This document shows positions 24,836-34,357 of a stretch of DNA of 64,000 nt, in pieces. The DNA lies in assembly GCA_022360315.1 (NCBI GenBank), contig JAKSDA010000349.1, positions 1 through 64,000 on the forward strand, in the 5' to 3' direction. A model generated the notes under the pieces. That model was given only the letters and a program-made list of their open reading frames with translations. It did no database searches and was not told where the DNA came from. Within the stretch, counting starts at the first letter, position 1. Each line of letters starts with the position of its first letter. The position numbers and the translations under genes were made by a program. The stretch comes from Pseudomonadota bacterium. GTDB lineage: Bacteria; Myxococcota_A; Polyangia; Haliangiales; Haliangiaceae.

Positions 24836-26233
24836 ATGGGTTTAATTCGTTTGGTGATTTTCGTTACCGTTTTTGGGCTCATTGCAACTGCTGCGTGTGG
24901 AGGTGGTTCGGTGGGAGAGTCCCCAGATGCGAATGGGAATTTGTCAGACAGTGACGGCGACGGCTTATCCGACAAGCAAGAAGGGGAACTGGGCACGGAT
25001 CCCAACAATGCCGATACTGACAGCGACGGTTTATCGGACGGCGACGAGATCATTCTCGGCACGGATCCCAAGAATCCGGACACCGATAACGACGGGATTC
25101 CGGATGGCGCCGAGGTCGAGGTTGGCTCGGACCCGACCAACGCCGAGGACGACTCATGTGCAGGTGATTCGGCCCAGGCCAACCAGACCAATCGCCCAGC
25201 GGATGTAATTCTGGTGGTCGACACCTCGGGCAGTATGCACGGTGAGTCGGACAAAGTGGAAGAACGCATCAACGAGGACCTCGCCGCCAGACTCCAGGAT
25301 GGAGCGGTCGACTACCGGATCATCCTGCTGGCTGATTTTCCGCCCCACGACGGCCCTCCGCCCGACAATGCCGGCGATCCGCCCGACCCGACTCTGTGTA
25401 TCGATACTCTGTCGCCACAGGTTTGCCCACCTGGGCCGACCCAGATGAAGCCGCTCGCGGGCCCGCGATTTTTTCATTACGACACCCACGTCGACAGCAA
25501 CGATTCGCTCACCGTCATCGTGCACGAGTTCGATGATGCGGAGGGCGACACTGGACAGCACAGTGGAGCTGCCCAGTACCCGGACGGATGGGGGTCGCTC
25601 TTGCGGCCCGATTCGCTCAAATTCTTCATCGAAATTTCAGATGACAACGCCACCGACGGCAGCGGGGTCAACAGCGCCAGCGAGTTCGATAGCCAGCTCC
25701 GCCAGCGCTACGACGCGAAATTCTCGGCTCCGCTGCAGTATGTATTTCACAGCATCATCGGCATCAAAGACCATCCAAGCGGGGGAGCCTGGCCGCCCAC
25801 CGATGCCCTCGAGCCCGAGAAATGCAGTGAAAACAACAATGCCATCAACTCGGGCAGCATCTATCAAGAGCTGTCGATCATGACCAATGGGCTGCGTTTC
25901 CCGCTGTGCAACAACGACAACTTCGACGCCATTTTCTCGGCCATTGCCGATGATGTGGTGAACGGTGTCTCGCTGCCGTGTACCTATGTCGCCAACCCAA
26001 CCGGAAACGGCGATGTCAATATCGACCGCTCGATCGTGGTCTACCAGCCGGGCGACGGCAGTGGATTCGAGCAGTTCAAGCAGGTCGAAAACTCGGCCGG
26101 GTGCGTCGATGGCGGCTATTTTCTCAACAACGAGACCTTTACCCTGTGTCCGGCTACCTGCAATCGAGTGCGGCTCGACGAAACCGGCAAAATCACCCTG
26201 CGGGTCGGCTGTGCCGACGTCATCGTGAAATAG
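24836..26233 (+). CDS. Lipoprotein with thrombospondin type 3 repeats and VWA domain
   Basis: The product has 465 residues. The signal peptide ends in ATAACGGG (lipobox TAAC). Residues about 38-105 hold three Asp-rich calcium-binding units (DSDGDGLSD, DTDSDGLSDGDE, DTDNDGIPDGAE), each followed by a G[TS]DP element. A von Willebrand A domain follows, with MIDAS residues in VVDTSGSMHG. It is interrupted by Pro-rich and acidic inserts. The C-terminus contains paired cysteines. Such proteins are surface-exposed and metal-stabilised, and are likely to bind other proteins. The gene stands alone. The 170 bases upstream are AT-rich and should carry its promoter. Confidence 0.88.
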   Translation: MGLIRLVIFVTVFGLIATAACGGGSVGESPDANGNLSDSDGDGLSDKQEGELGTDPNNADTDSDGLSDGDEIILGTDPKNPDTDNDGIPDGAEVEVGSDPTNAEDDSCAGDSAQANQTNRPADVILVVDTSGSMHGESDKVEERINEDLAARLQDGAVDYRIILLADFPPHDGPPPDNAGDPPDPTLCIDTLSPQVCPPGPTQMKPLAGPRFFHYDTHVDSNDSLTVIVHEFDDAEGDTGQHSGAAQYPDGWGSLLRPDSLKFFIEISDDNATDGSGVNSASEFDSQLRQRYDAKFSAPLQYVFHSIIGIKDHPSGGAWPPTDALEPEKCSENNNAINSGSIYQELSIMTNGLRFPLCNNDNFDAIFSAIADDVVNGVSLPCTYVANPTGNGDVNIDRSIVVYQPGDGSGFEQFKQVENSAGCVDGGYFLNNETFTLCPATCNRVRLDETGKITLRVGCADVIVK

Positions 26234-26323
26234 TCGGTCGAACACGCGGGATCCTCATGCCGGCACTTTGTCGCCCGGCTTTCTTGCCAGACGCCTGTCC
26301 GGCCCTATGATCTACCGATCTCC

Positions 26324-28306
26324 ATGCCGGTTTTGGGAGCCAAGGATCTGGTCAAGCACTATGGCGAGCGAGTTGTGCTCGACCGAGTGGCGCTGGCCAT
26401 CGAAGCCGGCGAGCGAGTCGGCCTGGTCGGGATGAATGGATCCGGCAAGTCCACACTGGCTAAAATATTGGCTGGGTTGGACGAAGCCGACCGCGGCCAG
26501 GTGACCTGCGCCCGCCAGGCGCGGCTGGCCTATCTCGACCAGGTACCGCGTCTGGATGGCGACCGAACCGCCCTGGAGCTGGTCTTGTCCGGCCTCGACG
26601 CCTGGTCGCGTGCAGTTGCCCGGTACGACCAGTTGAGTGCCGAGATCGCGTCGACGGCCGGGGCCGGCGAGAGCGCGGCCGGCGATTCGGACAATGACCG
26701 ACTGACCGCCCTGCTCGCCGCGCAGAGCGAAGTGGGGGCCGAGGTCGAGCGGCTGGGCGGCTGGGACCTGCGCCACCAGGCCGAGGCGATGCTGGGCCAC
26801 CTCGGCATTGCCGAGAGCGACCGGCGGGTCGACACCATGAGCGGCGGCGAAAAGCGACGCGTGGCCCTGGCCCGGCTCCTGGTCGCACAGCCCCAGGTGG
26901 CCATTCTCGACGAGCCGACCAACCACCTGGACATCGACACCATCGAATGGCTCGAGCGTTACCTTGCCAACCGATTTACCGGCGCGCTCTTACTCATCAC
27001 CCACGACCGATATCTGCTCGACCGGATCGTCACCCGCACGCTCGAGATCGAAGACGGTGCGCTCTATTCCTACCAGGGTGGCTGGGAGCAGTATCTCGTC
27101 CAGCGCGCCGAGCGACAGGCTCATGCCGAACGGGTCGCGGCCAATCGGCGCAATCTCTTGCGGCGCGAGCTGGAATGGCTGCGGCGCAGTCCCAAGGCGC
27201 GCACGGGCAAACAGAAAGCGCGCATCGATCGGGCGGTGGCGCTCATCGACGGGCCCAGGTCCGGCCGGGAGGAGCAAAAGGCCGCGATCAAGGTCGACGC
27301 TGTGCGCAGCGGCCGTTCTGTGCTCGACCTCGACGACCTGGCAGTGGCCATCGAAGGACGCGCGCTAGTCGAGCGGCTCACGCTCAGCCTGGGCAAGGGC
27401 GAGCGGGTCGGCATTGTGGGCAAAAACGGCAGCGGCAAGACCACGCTTTTGCGGGTACTCATGGGCGAGCTCGAACCGGCGGGCGGTGTGGTCGCGCTCG
27501 GCAAAAACACCCGTATTGCGTACCTCGATCAGCAGAGGAGCGATCTCGACGACACCCACACGGTATTCGACAGCGTGGCCGAGGGTCGCTCGCATGTCCG
27601 GTTGGGTGGCAACGACCTGTCGATTCACGCTTATCTCGAGCGATTCTTATTTCGGTCATCGGATCAGCAAAAAAAAGTATCGAGCCTATCGGGTGGCGAG
27701 CGCGCGCGGGTCGCGCTGGCCCGCACCCTGCGCGACCAGACCAATCTCGTCATACTCGACGAGCCGACCAACGACCTGGACGTGGCCACCCTGGCCGCGG
27801 TCGAGCAGGCGTTGCTCGATTTTCCCGGCACGGTCCTGGTCGTCACCCATGACCGCTGGTTTCTCGATCGGGTAGCCACCTCGATTCTGGCCTTCGAGGT
27901 CAGTGACGACGGTCGTCCCGAGGTCGTGCATGTACACGGCAACTACCAGCGGTACCTCGACTACCGTGGCAACAGAGAGCAGACCCGCCAGCGCGCCGAG
28001 AGTGCCAGGCGCAAGCCCGACACCCAACCAGCGCGCGGTCAGTCGGGGGCTGGTGGCGCGGCCGCGGTCAAGAAGCGCGGCCTGACCTATGGCGAGCGTC
28101 TCGAACTCGACGGATTGCTCGACCGCATCGAGGCTGCTGAAGCCGAGGCGACCGAGCTCGAGGCCGAACTCGACACGCCGGGTTTTTACCAGCTCGACCA
28201 TGTCGGCCAGAAACAGTTTCTCGACAAGCTGGCCGACAAGAAACGCGCTGCCGAGGCTCTGATCGAACGCTGGACCGACCTCGAGTCGCGCAATCAGGAG
28301 TCGTGA
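26324..28306 (+). CDS. ABC-F family ATPase (Uup-like)
   Basis: The protein has 660 residues with two ATPase cassettes and no membrane domain. It has Walker A GMNGSGKST and GKNGSGKTT, signatures MSGGEKRRVAL and LSGGERARVAL, and Walker B ILDEPTNHLD and ILDEPTNDLD. A linker between the cassettes contains the charged P-site tRNA-interaction segment (RRELEWLRRSPKARTGK). The C-terminal extension (ELDGLLDRIEAAEAEATELE) forms the coiled coil typical of Uup. ABC-F proteins act on ribosomes (translation rescue, drug resistance); Uup has also been linked to DNA branch processing. There is no resistance-type context, so a housekeeping role is likely. Confidence 0.93.
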   Translation: MPVLGAKDLVKHYGERVVLDRVALAIEAGERVGLVGMNGSGKSTLAKILAGLDEADRGQVTCARQARLAYLDQVPRLDGDRTALELVLSGLDAWSRAVARYDQLSAEIASTAGAGESAAGDSDNDRLTALLAAQSEVGAEVERLGGWDLRHQAEAMLGHLGIAESDRRVDTMSGGEKRRVALARLLVAQPQVAILDEPTNHLDIDTIEWLERYLANRFTGALLLITHDRYLLDRIVTRTLEIEDGALYSYQGGWEQYLVQRAERQAHAERVAANRRNLLRRELEWLRRSPKARTGKQKARIDRAVALIDGPRSGREEQKAAIKVDAVRSGRSVLDLDDLAVAIEGRALVERLTLSLGKGERVGIVGKNGSGKTTLLRVLMGELEPAGGVVALGKNTRIAYLDQQRSDLDDTHTVFDSVAEGRSHVRLGGNDLSIHAYLERFLFRSSDQQKKVSSLSGGERARVALARTLRDQTNLVILDEPTNDLDVATLAAVEQALLDFPGTVLVVTHDRWFLDRVATSILAFEVSDDGRPEVVHVHGNYQRYLDYRGNREQTRQRAESARRKPDTQPARGQSGAGGAAAVKKRGLTYGERLELDGLLDRIEAAEAEATELEAELDTPGFYQLDHVGQKQFLDKLADKKRAAEALIERWTDLESRNQES

Positions 28307-28406
28307 CGAGTAGGCCGGAGGTCCCGGCCGGCAATGCGAAGCGCTGTTCTCACGATCGGGTTCGGATTCGGTTCAGGCCATCGGCTTGTGGTTTACCATC
28401 CGTCCC

Positions 28407-28871
28407 ATGAGTGAAGGCGAAGTCATCCGGCCCCGCGCGTCGTGGGACGACTATTTCATGAACATCGCACAGGTCGTGGCATCGCGTTCGACCTGTCCGC
28501 GCAAATACGTCGGCGCGGTGATCGTGCGCAGCCGAACCATTCTGTCCACCGGGTACAACGGCTCGATCCGCGGCATGCCGCACTGCACTGACGTCGGCCA
28601 CATGATGGAGGCGGGTCACTGTGTGGCGACGATCCACGCCGAGGCCAATGCGATCATCCAGGCCGCCAAAAACGGCGTGATGATCGATAGCGGGACGATA
28701 TACGTGACTGCGAGTCCGTGTTGGAATTGTTTCAAACAGTGCGCCAATGCCGGAATCGCGCGCATCTGCTACGGTGAATTCTACCGCGACGAGCGCATCT
28801 TCGATGTCGCCGAGCAGATCGGCATTGAGCTCTGCCACATCGCCATCGACGAGGGCGAACAACCGCGATGA
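28407..28871 (+). CDS. Deoxycytidylate (dCMP) deaminase
   Basis: The start is at the ATG at 28407 (MSEGEVIRPRASWDDYFM), giving 154 residues. The zinc-binding deaminase motif is complete: HAEANAI for the first ligand and proton shuttle, then ASPCWNCFKQC for the two Cys ligands. The N-terminal SWDDYFMNIA and the core SRSTCPRKYVGAVIV match the dCMP/ComEB deaminase family, which converts dCMP to dUMP for thymidylate synthesis. It follows the ABC-F gene after 100 bp, including a copy of the short intergenic repeat. Confidence 0.92.
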   Translation: MSEGEVIRPRASWDDYFMNIAQVVASRSTCPRKYVGAVIVRSRTILSTGYNGSIRGMPHCTDVGHMMEAGHCVATIHAEANAIIQAAKNGVMIDSGTIYVTASPCWNCFKQCANAGIARICYGEFYRDERIFDVAEQIGIELCHIAIDEGEQPR

Positions 28872-28921
28872 TTCGGTGCCCTCAGCCGGCTCGACTGCGC
28901 TCTACCCAGACCGGTCGCGGG

Positions 28922-29740
28922 CTACTCGGGCAGCATGAACGTATCGCCCCACAAGCTCTGGCCGCCGTCGATGCGCAGAGTGATGCCAGTGATGTACTGG
29001 GCCGCCGGTGAGGCCAGAAATGCGATGGCTGCAGCAACTTCGTGAACCGTGCCGGCCCGTTTGGCGGGAGTGCTGCGTATGCCCTGCTCGAGAAGAGCCG
29101 GCGGATACTGTCTGGTGCCAGTCGACAAAATGATGCCGGGCGCCACGCTGTTGACCAGAATGCCGAATTGCGACCATTCCACGGCAAGACTCATGGTCAG
29201 GTTTTCGACCCCGGCGCGGGCTGCGCCGGTGTGGGCCATGCCGGGAAAACCGCGAAAGACATTGGCGGTGACATTGATGACACGACCGCGCTTTTGCGGA
29301 ATCATGGCCCGGTTGGCCACTTCGCGGGTCATGTTGAACGTGCCGAGCAGATTGTTGCGCACCACGGCGGCAAAACCGTTGGGAGAGATCAGTTGAGCCG
29401 GTGAGGGAAACTGCCCGCCCGCGTTGTTGACCAGGATATCGAGGGTGCCGAATCGCTCCATCACGTCCTTGACAAAGCCAGCTATCGCCTCGGCCTCGCG
29501 GATATCACACGGAGCCGCATAGACGTTGTCCGGGCCGGTTACTGCGGCGATCTCGGGCTCGGCGGCGTGCAGCTTCTCGGCCGTGCGACCGCAGATGGCC
29601 ACTCTGGCACCGAGTCGGCCCAGCTCGATGGCTGTGGCCAGGCCGATGCCGGTACCGCCGCCGGTCACCATCGCGACCTGGCCGGCCAGAATGCCCGGAG
29701 CAAAGATCTGCTGGGATTCGGCGCTGGGTTGTTCTCGCAT
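28922..29740 (-). CDS. SDR oxidoreductase, PECR-like trans-2-enoyl-CoA reductase
   Basis: The protein has 272 residues with a Rossmann fold. The NAD(P) motif is MVTGGGTGIG, the structural motif is LVNNAGGQF, and the active-site region is GFPGMAHTGAARAGVENL. The last differs from the classic YxxxK and matches peroxisomal trans-2-enoyl-CoA reductase, as does the C-terminal TPAKRAGTVHEV...ITGITLRIDGG. It probably reduces an enoyl-CoA double bond with NADPH in fatty-acid elongation or degradation. An SDR of the 2,4-dienoyl-CoA reductase group is the alternative. It converges on the dCMP deaminase gene. Confidence 0.85.
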   Translation of the reverse strand: MREQPSAESQQIFAPGILAGQVAMVTGGGTGIGLATAIELGRLGARVAICGRTAEKLHAAEPEIAAVTGPDNVYAAPCDIREAEAIAGFVKDVMERFGTLDILVNNAGGQFPSPAQLISPNGFAAVVRNNLLGTFNMTREVANRAMIPQKRGRVINVTANVFRGFPGMAHTGAARAGVENLTMSLAVEWSQFGILVNSVAPGIILSTGTRQYPPALLEQGIRSTPAKRAGTVHEVAAAIAFLASPAAQYITGITLRIDGGQSLWGDTFMLPE

Positions 29741-29773
29741 GGGCCGAGCCTAGCCCAACTTCCGCAGTCCCGG

Positions 29774-30417
29774 CTATCGGCATCCGCGTCGGCTGTCGGC
29801 TTTCGGCTTCGGCTTCGGTTGTCTGGGTCGGATTCGGTTATCCGGTTCGGCCTTCGGCTTTCGCATTGTGCAGCCAGCATCAGAGGCCAGATTGCGATTC
29901 AGCGCAGTCCGCCGCGCGTCACTTGCCACGGGCATGGGCTGCCGCACCCGGCGCATGCACGCGTCGCGATCGCTGTGGGCCAGACCCCGGTCGGTACCCA
30001 AAAGGTGCTGCCGCAGAGCCACCGGCATGCAGTAGGTCGTCGCTGTCCACAACCGGGGATCGCCGGGTTCGAGGGAGTCGAGATCGCTCCATATCCGTAC
30101 GGACTTGTCGGCCGAGGCCGATACCACCCGTTCGCCGTCGGGACTGAACAAGGCCGACCACACCGTATCGGAATGTCCCCGCAAGATCACCGGCTGACCA
30201 GTGCCATCGGCATTCCAGATCCGCACAGTCTTGTCCAGAGGAGTCACGATTCGGTCGCTCTCGTCGATCCTCCACACCCGCACGGTCTTGTCTCTCGACG
30301 CTGTGACAATCCGGGTCCCGAAAAGCACCGTAACCCGGCCCGAGCCGTCGGCATTCCAGATTCGCGCAGTCCTGTCTCTCGATGCGGTAACAATGCGGCG
30401 GCCGGGTCGGTATCAGG
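29774..30417 (-). pseudogene. Decayed WD40-repeat protein C-terminus
   Basis: The open frame reads WD40 units such as RRIVTASRDRTARIWNADG, RIVTASRDKTVRVW and VILRGHSDTVWSALFSPDGERVVSASADKSVRIW. Only one repeat is full-length. The others have lost their GHxxxV...FSPDG halves in frame, as expected from recombination between repeats. A C-terminal cap follows (DPRLWTATTYCMPVALRQ...DACMRRV) of the type ending kinase-WD40 or NACHT-WD40 giants. No kinase or ATPase part precedes it; the frame starts after a stop at about 30418. The tail (29774-29880) and the upstream stretch (30418-30500) contain low-complexity cggcttcgg/tcggcagtcgtg repeats. I read it as a gene remnant. Confidence 0.7.
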
Positions 30418-30515
30418 AGCGGCAGCCGATATCATTATCTGTATCGGCAGTCGTGTGTATCGGCAGTCGTGGTCGGCATCGGGATCCTTGAAAAACCAGC
30501 ATTGTTACAATGGTA

Positions 30516-31073
30516 TTACTCCACGCGTTGAGACTCGAACTCCATTACCATTCTCTTGGTACCGGTCACTTTGCCGTGATTGTTCTGACCGCTGGCTTTA
30601 CCAGAAGAAACCACCCGAACTCGACGAGACATCCGGGTGGCCACCTCGACATCCATCTCACCATGTATTTTCAGAGCGAAGTGCGCGCTTCCACCGAAGA
30701 GTGCTTCTTTGAACGCCAGCGTAGTTTTTACTCTGACCATGCCGGGCGAAACACCCGGTTGCACAACCAGCTCGCCCGCCTGTGCAGTCCATGGAGACCC
30801 ACGACCGAGTACACTCGCCATCCGTTCAGCAGGCAGACGGTACACTTGCCCAAAAACAACTTCCTTTGGGAGTAGCTTCACGAGCGGCTGACTGTTCGTT
30901 TCTGCCGCAATGTAGCGAAGAACAAAATCGCGATGCTGGGCAGACAGATCGACTCTATCAGCTCGTTTCACATCTACCTCCGCTCCTCGCATTGTGATCA
31001 TGTCGTTGCTCAGGACTGCGACCGGCAAGAAGTGCCCAGTAGAGTCGATCCAGGCACCTGTGACCTGCCACAT
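30516..31073 (-). CDS. Hypothetical protein divergent from the CHAT-kinase gene
   Basis: I do not recognise this protein. The start is taken at the ATG read at 31071-31073 (MWQVTGAWIDSTGHF), giving 185 residues. An ATG at 30999-31001 (MITMRGAEVDVKR) has a better-placed GAG upstream and would give 161 residues. The sequence has a mixed alpha/beta look with a basic C-terminus (RRVRVVSSGKASG), no TM helix and no signal peptide. Base composition is less GC-rich than its neighbours. It shares a divergent gap of under 150 bp with the CHAT-kinase gene, so joint regulation or a target/partner role is possible. It may not be a real gene. Confidence 0.45.
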   Translation of the reverse strand: MWQVTGAWIDSTGHFLPVAVLSNDMITMRGAEVDVKRADRVDLSAQHRDFVLRYIAAETNSQPLVKLLPKEVVFGQVYRLPAERMASVLGRGSPWTAQAGELVVQPGVSPGMVRVKTTLAFKEALFGGSAHFALKIHGEMDVEVATRMSRRVRVVSSGKASGQNNHGKVTGTKRMVMEFESQRVE

Positions 31074-31141
31074 TGCGGGGTAGCATGGCCGTTGGTTGCA
31101 GATCTCGCCTGCTTCGGTCGGGTATACTGTCCGACCAGACG

Positions 31142-33817
31142 ATGACCATTCGCGTACTGTTCTTGGCGGCAAGCCCGGACGACCGCGCAAAGCTGCGGAT
31201 CGGCGAGGAAGTGCGGGCCATCAAGGGAAGGATTCGCAATTCCGAGCACCGCGACGCGATCCAGGTCATCAGCAAGTGGGCGGTGCGGCCCGGGGACCTG
31301 CCCGAAGCCCTGCTCCAGCACAAGCCGCATATCGTGCATTTCAGCGGCCATGGCCAGTCCGAGGGCATTATTCTGGAAGGCGACGACGGACAGGGCAAAA
31401 CCGTGTCCGGACAGGCCCTGGCGGGTATGTTTGCCGCGCTCCGCGACAATGTCCGGGTCGTGGTCTTCAATGCGTGTCACTCGAGCGACTATGCCCGCGC
31501 CGTGGCCGACCACGTCGATGTGGTGATCGGCATGCACGGCGCAATGGGCGACGAGGCTGCCGTGGCATTCACCGCGGCGTTCTACATGGCGCTGGGCTAT
31601 GGCCGCTCGGTACAGCAAGCGTTCGACATCGCCAATAGCGAGCTGGCGCTGCGCGACCTTCGCGATGACGATAAGCCGATGCTCTCGCCTCGCCAGGGCG
31701 CGCACGCCGATGACGTCGTGCTGGCAGGACCGGACAACCATGCCGCGAGCAACGCGGATGAAAAGCCAGCCCAAGCCGACACCGCGGCCGAGTTGCCCTG
31801 GGAGAACGCCGCAACCGCAATACATAGCAGTGTTCCAGCCGCGGTGAAATCAGGCGCCTCGACCCGCTCCGATCCCAGTGCGTCATCAGCCGCTCTCCGC
31901 GGCATCGAGCTCCTGCCGAGCTACGACACCAATGCTATCCGGACGCTGAGTGATAAGCTCAGAGAGGCCTACGCCCGCAAGGTCAATCTGGACAGGGCCG
32001 GGGAAAGCGACGATGAGCTGCTCGGCGAGATCTTGACTCTGAAACGAGCCATGCGAGAAGGCGGCCTGCTCCGGGCCGGAGATGTGCTGGACAAGGGACG
32101 CTATGTTCTTCTGAAACAGCTGGGCAAAGGTGGCTTTGCCACGGTGTGGCGAGCGCTCGATGAACGCACCAACACCCTCCGGGCGGTCAAGGTACTACAC
32201 AGCAATCTGGCCGGTGATCGGATACGGCGCGATCGCTTTTTCAGGGGCGCCAGACTCATGGCCCAGCTCGACTGCGAGGGGGTGGTGCCCGTGCTCGAGC
32301 CGTATGGTGAAGACGGTGGCTATTTCTATTTTGTCATGGAACTCATCCCCGGCGGCACCCTGCGAACATCGGTGCTGAGCCGCCCGCCATCGACCGAGGA
32401 CGCGCTCGACGTGATCGTGCATATCAGCAATATCGTGGCCTACGCCCACCAACGCGGCTATGTGCACCGCGATATCAAGCCGGCCAACGTATTGCTGACC
32501 GAGGACGGCGCGCCCATGCTGACCGACTTCGACCTGGTCACGGTGGGCGATACCACCGGGGGGACGCGGACCGGGGCGCTGGGCACGTTTGTGTATGCCG
32601 CGCCCGAGATGATGCGAAAGCCCCAGGACGCGAACGCCACGGCCGACGTCTACGGCCTGGCCATGACAGGCATCTTTGTGCTGCACGGCGATGAGCTGCC
32701 AACCATCATGATGCGGTACCCCGATCGGGTCATCGATTCACTGAAGTGCGGCAAGGCAGTCAAACAAGTGCTCAAGCGAGCCATCGAGTGGGAGCCGGTC
32801 GACCGATACGCCGATGCGCAGGCTTTCGGTCAGGCGTTGCGCCAGGCCAGAGAGCAAGATAGCGGGCAGATAAACCTCCATTCCAGTGTACCGGACCATG
32901 CGCGGACCAGGTCGGATGAGATCAGCTATGCGCTTCGCTTCATCAGTGGCCCGCATCAAGGAGACCTGCTTTCTCTTCATATGAATCGAACGATCACGAT
33001 CGGGCGCTCGTCCGACCTCGATGTCGTGCTGGTCGAGGACATGGTGTCTCGCCGCCACGCTCAGATCATCACCACCGCAAACGAGGTTTACATCGAGGAT
33101 ATGGGCTCCGTGAACGGGACCTTCATCAATGGCGAGAAGGTGGGCCGGATGCGGCTCACCGAAGGTGATCGCATCCTGGTCGGCACATCCATCATCAAGC
33201 TGATAGTGGAGGACCCAGGCGAAGCCGAGGCCCGACGTCGCCTCGAAGCCGAACGCCGCCGATCCACTGTAGGATACCCCATGTCGGGATCTATCCGGGA
33301 GATACCACTGCCCGACCTACTCCGATGGATGTACCACAGCGGCAAGAATGGCCTGCTCATGGTGGTTTCCAGCGCCGGAATCGGCCAGATCTATCTGCGC
33401 AGCGGCCATGTCTACTTTGCCGCGATCAACGGCGATTTCAACCGCACGCCCGAGAAATCGATCGTTCGCATGCTGAGCTGGACCGACGGCACATTTACGC
33501 TCGAGACATCCGCGGCGATCGACGTGATGGAGGAGATCGAAAAACCCACTAATGTATTGCTCGACGAAGGGATGCAGCGTCTCGACGAGTTCCGCATGAT
33601 CGAACCCAATCTGCCATCACTGCGCTCCGCCCTGGCCGTGCCGACTCCGCTGTCGTCAGGTCTCCACAAACTCACTCGGATAGAACTGGACATCTTCCGG
33701 CTGGTCCTCGATCACGGCCAATTCCAGGCAGTGCTCGATCACTACCCCGGCTCGGATCTCGACGCGGCCCGGGCGTTGATCAGTCTGTTGCGCCAAGAGC
33801 TCGTCGTGGTTGTTTGA
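31142..33817 (+). CDS. CHAT protease - Ser/Thr kinase - FHA - DUF4388 fusion protein
   Basis: The start is at the ATG at 31142 (MTIRVLFLAASPDDRAKLR), giving 891 residues. Residues 1-180 form a CHAT (caspase-like) domain: IVHFSGHGQSEG supplies the catalytic His (H70) and VVFNACHSSD the catalytic Cys (C112). After a Pro/Ala/Ser linker, residues 320-580 are a kinase with GKGGFATV, AVKVLH (K350), HRDIKPAN (D444) and AAPEMM. The metal-binding motif reads DFD (462-464) instead of DFG. An FHA domain follows (about 600-697; TIGRSSDLD, SRRHAQ, SVNGTFING), and then a DUF4388 domain (about 715-820). Protease and kinase on one chain suggest proteolysis gated by phosphorylation. FHA would read phosphothreonine, perhaps its own. 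Confidence 0.9.
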   Translation: MTIRVLFLAASPDDRAKLRIGEEVRAIKGRIRNSEHRDAIQVISKWAVRPGDLPEALLQHKPHIVHFSGHGQSEGIILEGDDGQGKTVSGQALAGMFAALRDNVRVVVFNACHSSDYARAVADHVDVVIGMHGAMGDEAAVAFTAAFYMALGYGRSVQQAFDIANSELALRDLRDDDKPMLSPRQGAHADDVVLAGPDNHAASNADEKPAQADTAAELPWENAATAIHSSVPAAVKSGASTRSDPSASSAALRGIELLPSYDTNAIRTLSDKLREAYARKVNLDRAGESDDELLGEILTLKRAMREGGLLRAGDVLDKGRYVLLKQLGKGGFATVWRALDERTNTLRAVKVLHSNLAGDRIRRDRFFRGARLMAQLDCEGVVPVLEPYGEDGGYFYFVMELIPGGTLRTSVLSRPPSTEDALDVIVHISNIVAYAHQRGYVHRDIKPANVLLTEDGAPMLTDFDLVTVGDTTGGTRTGALGTFVYAAPEMMRKPQDANATADVYGLAMTGIFVLHGDELPTIMMRYPDRVIDSLKCGKAVKQVLKRAIEWEPVDRYADAQAFGQALRQAREQDSGQINLHSSVPDHARTRSDEISYALRFISGPHQGDLLSLHMNRTITIGRSSDLDVVLVEDMVSRRHAQIITTANEVYIEDMGSVNGTFINGEKVGRMRLTEGDRILVGTSIIKLIVEDPGEAEARRRLEAERRRSTVGYPMSGSIREIPLPDLLRWMYHSGKNGLLMVVSSAGIGQIYLRSGHVYFAAINGDFNRTPEKSIVRMLSWTDGTFTLETSAAIDVMEEIEKPTNVLLDEGMQRLDEFRMIEPNLPSLRSALAVPTPLSSGLHKLTRIELDIFRLVLDHGQFQAVLDHYPGSDLDAARALISLLRQELVVVV

Positions 33818-34357
33818 CGGCCACGACGAATCGTAACTCCGCCGAAGATTGCCGGCAGAGACGACCGCAACAAATGGTGCCGATTCCGGACGCGATGGAT
33901 CCAGGCCCGGTGAATTTCTCGCCATAGCGGTCAGACCTTTCAAATCCGGTTGCGAACACCACATCTTACTAGTTATAGTAAGATATCAGCTTGTAATTGT
34001 TTACACTATTTATATCGATTTACAATATCAATCCCTCGATCAATCGGTATTGCAATTTCACTCGACGTACGACATGGCAGCAAGGGGCACAGCCATGCGT
34101 CTCGACGTGGTCAGCTTGTATTCTCTGCCCCCCCACAGGGCACTGTAATCCTACAAAAAATCCGCCGTGGCTGATGAACATGGAGCAATGGGACCTCATG
34201 AGGCCGATCTTCTGAGAAATCCATTACCAACGATTCAAAATGAATGATCGTTTTCATCAAAATTTCATATTATTTACTTTTACATTACATATCCAAAAAT
34301 TTTACCATTGTTGTACCACTGGCAACTCTCAAGCAGAATCGAAGGATCTCGTACACG
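33818..34357. other. AT-rich intergenic region upstream of the MbnP/diheme operon
   Basis: These 540 bases hold no convincing gene and are clearly more AT-rich than the rest of the window from about 33950 onward. They contain a perfect 9-bp palindrome (33963-33984) and runs such as TTTACACTATTTATATC that could contain promoter boxes. The next gene's ATG is at 34358, with AAGGA about 12 bases upstream. Confidence 0.5.
33963..33984. promoter_or_regulatory. Perfect 9-bp inverted repeat, possible operator
   Basis: ATCTTACTA, spacer GTTA, TAGTAAGAT. It lies in the AT-rich gap some 375 bases before the MbnP/diheme operon. It has operator-like symmetry, and nothing nearby identifies the regulator. 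Confidence 0.4.

Noticed and set aside
30520..30560. Possible tRNA T-arm (GTTCGAGTC-like) on the minus strand
   Set aside because: The flanking stem does not pair and no cloverleaf can be drawn; it is better explained as the 3' end of the small hypothetical gene.
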